From Anaerolinea sp. (GTDB lineage Bacteria; Chloroflexota; Anaerolineae; Anaerolineales; Anaerolineaceae), in contig JARKOV010000174.1 in NCBI GenBank assembly GCA_029975965.1, positions 1 through 30,934 on the forward strand: 30,934 nucleotides of DNA. The letters run 5' to 3'. The notes under the pieces were generated by a model that had not been told where the DNA came from, searched no databases, and saw only the letters and a program-made list of their open reading frames with translations. Below, piece after piece: positions 30,043 to 30,934 of the stretch; position 1 is the first letter of the stretch, and the number at the start of each line of letters is the position of its first letter. The position numbers and the translations under genes were made by a program.

Positions 30043-30934
30043 TTACCCATCATTCACCTGTTCGAAGGCCAGGGTCAGAATTTCCTTCGGCTGGAGCGAC
30101 ACCTGCAACCTGCCTTTTGGTAGCAGATACTCGACTGCAAGCGGTTGGTGCTCGAAATTGACTTGACGGGCTTTAACAAGCCTTTTCGCTCCATCGGGCA
30201 AACCCGAAAAATCGAGGGTTGCCTTGACCGGTGCGGGATTCGGGTTGAACAACCGCGCTTCCAGCCCGGCCTGCGTCTGCCTGACGCTGGTGACCACCAC
30301 CGGCCCTTCCACCTGGCACAGGCCCCCCTCAGGGGGGAGGCGTCGCTCACCGCGGTAGAATGCCAGGTCACTGGCAGAGAGGCACACCACCTTCTGGCCG
30401 CCCGCCAACTGCTGGCCCTTTGCCAGCAAACTGGCGCGATCGGCTTCACCTTGCAACGGGACGATCCAGTAACGGAACCGCAACTCACCCTGCATTTGCC
30501 CCCCCGGCTCGCCCAGGGTGCCCACCGTCTTGCCGGTGGCGCGGAAGAGGGTCAACGCCAGGCTGCGACCCGGCTGATCGATCACACCGCTTTCCATCAA
30601 ACCACTGCTCACCACGCTCAAGCCGCGCTCATGATCAAACACTGCCGCAAAACTTTGCATCGGTTTCGGCTCGATCTCCGGCTCGCGGTACAGGTGATTG
30701 TCCCTGCGCAGCGCGATGGGGCGTTCGACGACATCAAAAGGAGAATCGGCCAGGTAGGTCTGCGCCTGCGCCCCGCTGGGAAAGAGCACGCGCAGCCGGT
30801 GATCCTTAATGGTATTGTGTACCTTTGTCTCAATTTCCAGGCGAGGGCTGCCGGCCCGCAGGGTAACCAGGCTGTCGATCACCATTTCGGCCATATGCTG
30901 GCTGCGCCCCAGCGCATGAAAATCGAACTCCACC
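30043..30934 (-). CDS. Alpha-mannosidase (GH38), C-terminal part, cut by the window edge
   Basis: About 297 residues of the C-terminal region of a longer protein that continues past the edge. It contains the beta-sandwich blocks of GH38 mannosidases: RLRVLFPSG, PFDVVERPI, SFAAVFDHERGLSVVSSGL, LALTLFRATGKTVG and ELRFRYWIVPL. The catalytic and zinc-binding N-terminal domain lies outside the window. It would hydrolyse alpha-mannosides. It is followed by the sugar-acid dehydratase, so the two probably serve one sugar-use operon. Confidence 0.85.
   Translation of the reverse strand, partial: VEFDFHALGRSQHMAEMVIDSLVTLRAGSPRLEIETKVHNTIKDHRLRVLFPSGAQAQTYLADSPFDVVERPIALRRDNHLYREPEIEPKPMQSFAAVFDHERGLSVVSSGLMESGVIDQPGRSLALTLFRATGKTVGTLGEPGGQMQGELRFRYWIVPLQGEADRASLLAKGQQLAGGQKVVCLSASDLAFYRGERRLPPEGGLCQVEGPVVVTSVRQTQAGLEARLFNPNPAPVKATLDFSGLPDGAKRLVKARQVNFEHQPLAVEYLLPKGRLQVSLQPKEILTLAFEQVNDG

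Overview
The window reads as a chromosomal segment of a moderately GC-rich bacterium, most likely a member of the Chloroflexota (Anaerolineae-like). This is inferred from the overall character of the proteins (a REC-TadZ fusion, clustered Hsp20 genes, zinc-ribbon membrane proteins, a tail-anchored multiheme cytochrome, many exported glycan enzymes) and not from a marker gene. No rRNA, tRNA, CRISPR array, transposase or phage gene was seen.

Layout. 1-1329: a long perfect inverted repeat, a terminator and a minus-strand response-regulator/TadZ-like protein with its own promoter. 1596-5581: a plus-strand disaccharide-phosphorolysis operon made of a LacI-family regulator with a consensus promoter and a perfect operator over the start site, a GH65 phosphorylase, and a beta-phosphoglucomutase overlapping it by ATGA. 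5657-9084: a minus-strand operon of three related zinc-ribbon proteins (two with membrane segments), joined by ATGA overlaps and followed by a dual-HKD phospholipase-D-like lipoprotein. I cannot assign this set to any described system. 9209-10637: three co-transcribed small heat-shock proteins. 10855-13587 (plus): a GT2 glycosyltransferase, a SAM methyltransferase, a cyclophilin and a small membrane protein. 13584-15652 (minus): a CPBP-family membrane protein and a GH16 lipoprotein whose N-terminus appears to be out of frame by one base.

15649-21317 (minus) is the most striking region. Two valyl-tRNA synthetases lie in tandem, one of the archaeal/rickettsial type (promoter-proximal) and one of the ordinary bacterial type. 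Both are downstream of a consensus promoter and a complete T-box leader whose likely specifier codon is GUC (valine). Uncharged tRNA-Val would therefore be expected to raise expression of both enzymes, and possibly of the GH16 gene that overlaps the end of the second.

21562-24765 (minus): a TAP-like alpha/beta hydrolase fused to a multi-helix membrane tail, a winged-helix-like protein and a phasin-like helical protein. 24919-25833 (plus): an exported, membrane-anchored protein ending in a zinc ribbon. 25950-28290 (minus): a nine-CxxCH cytochrome c and a cytochrome b/cytochrome c fusion, probably a membrane electron-transfer unit. 28478-30934 (minus): an altronate/galactarate-type dehydratase downstream of an alpha-mannosidase cut by the window edge, pointing to sugar and sugar-acid catabolism.

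Taken together the segment combines carbohydrate use (GH65, GH16, GH38, UxaA-like), stress proteins and a respiratory unit.
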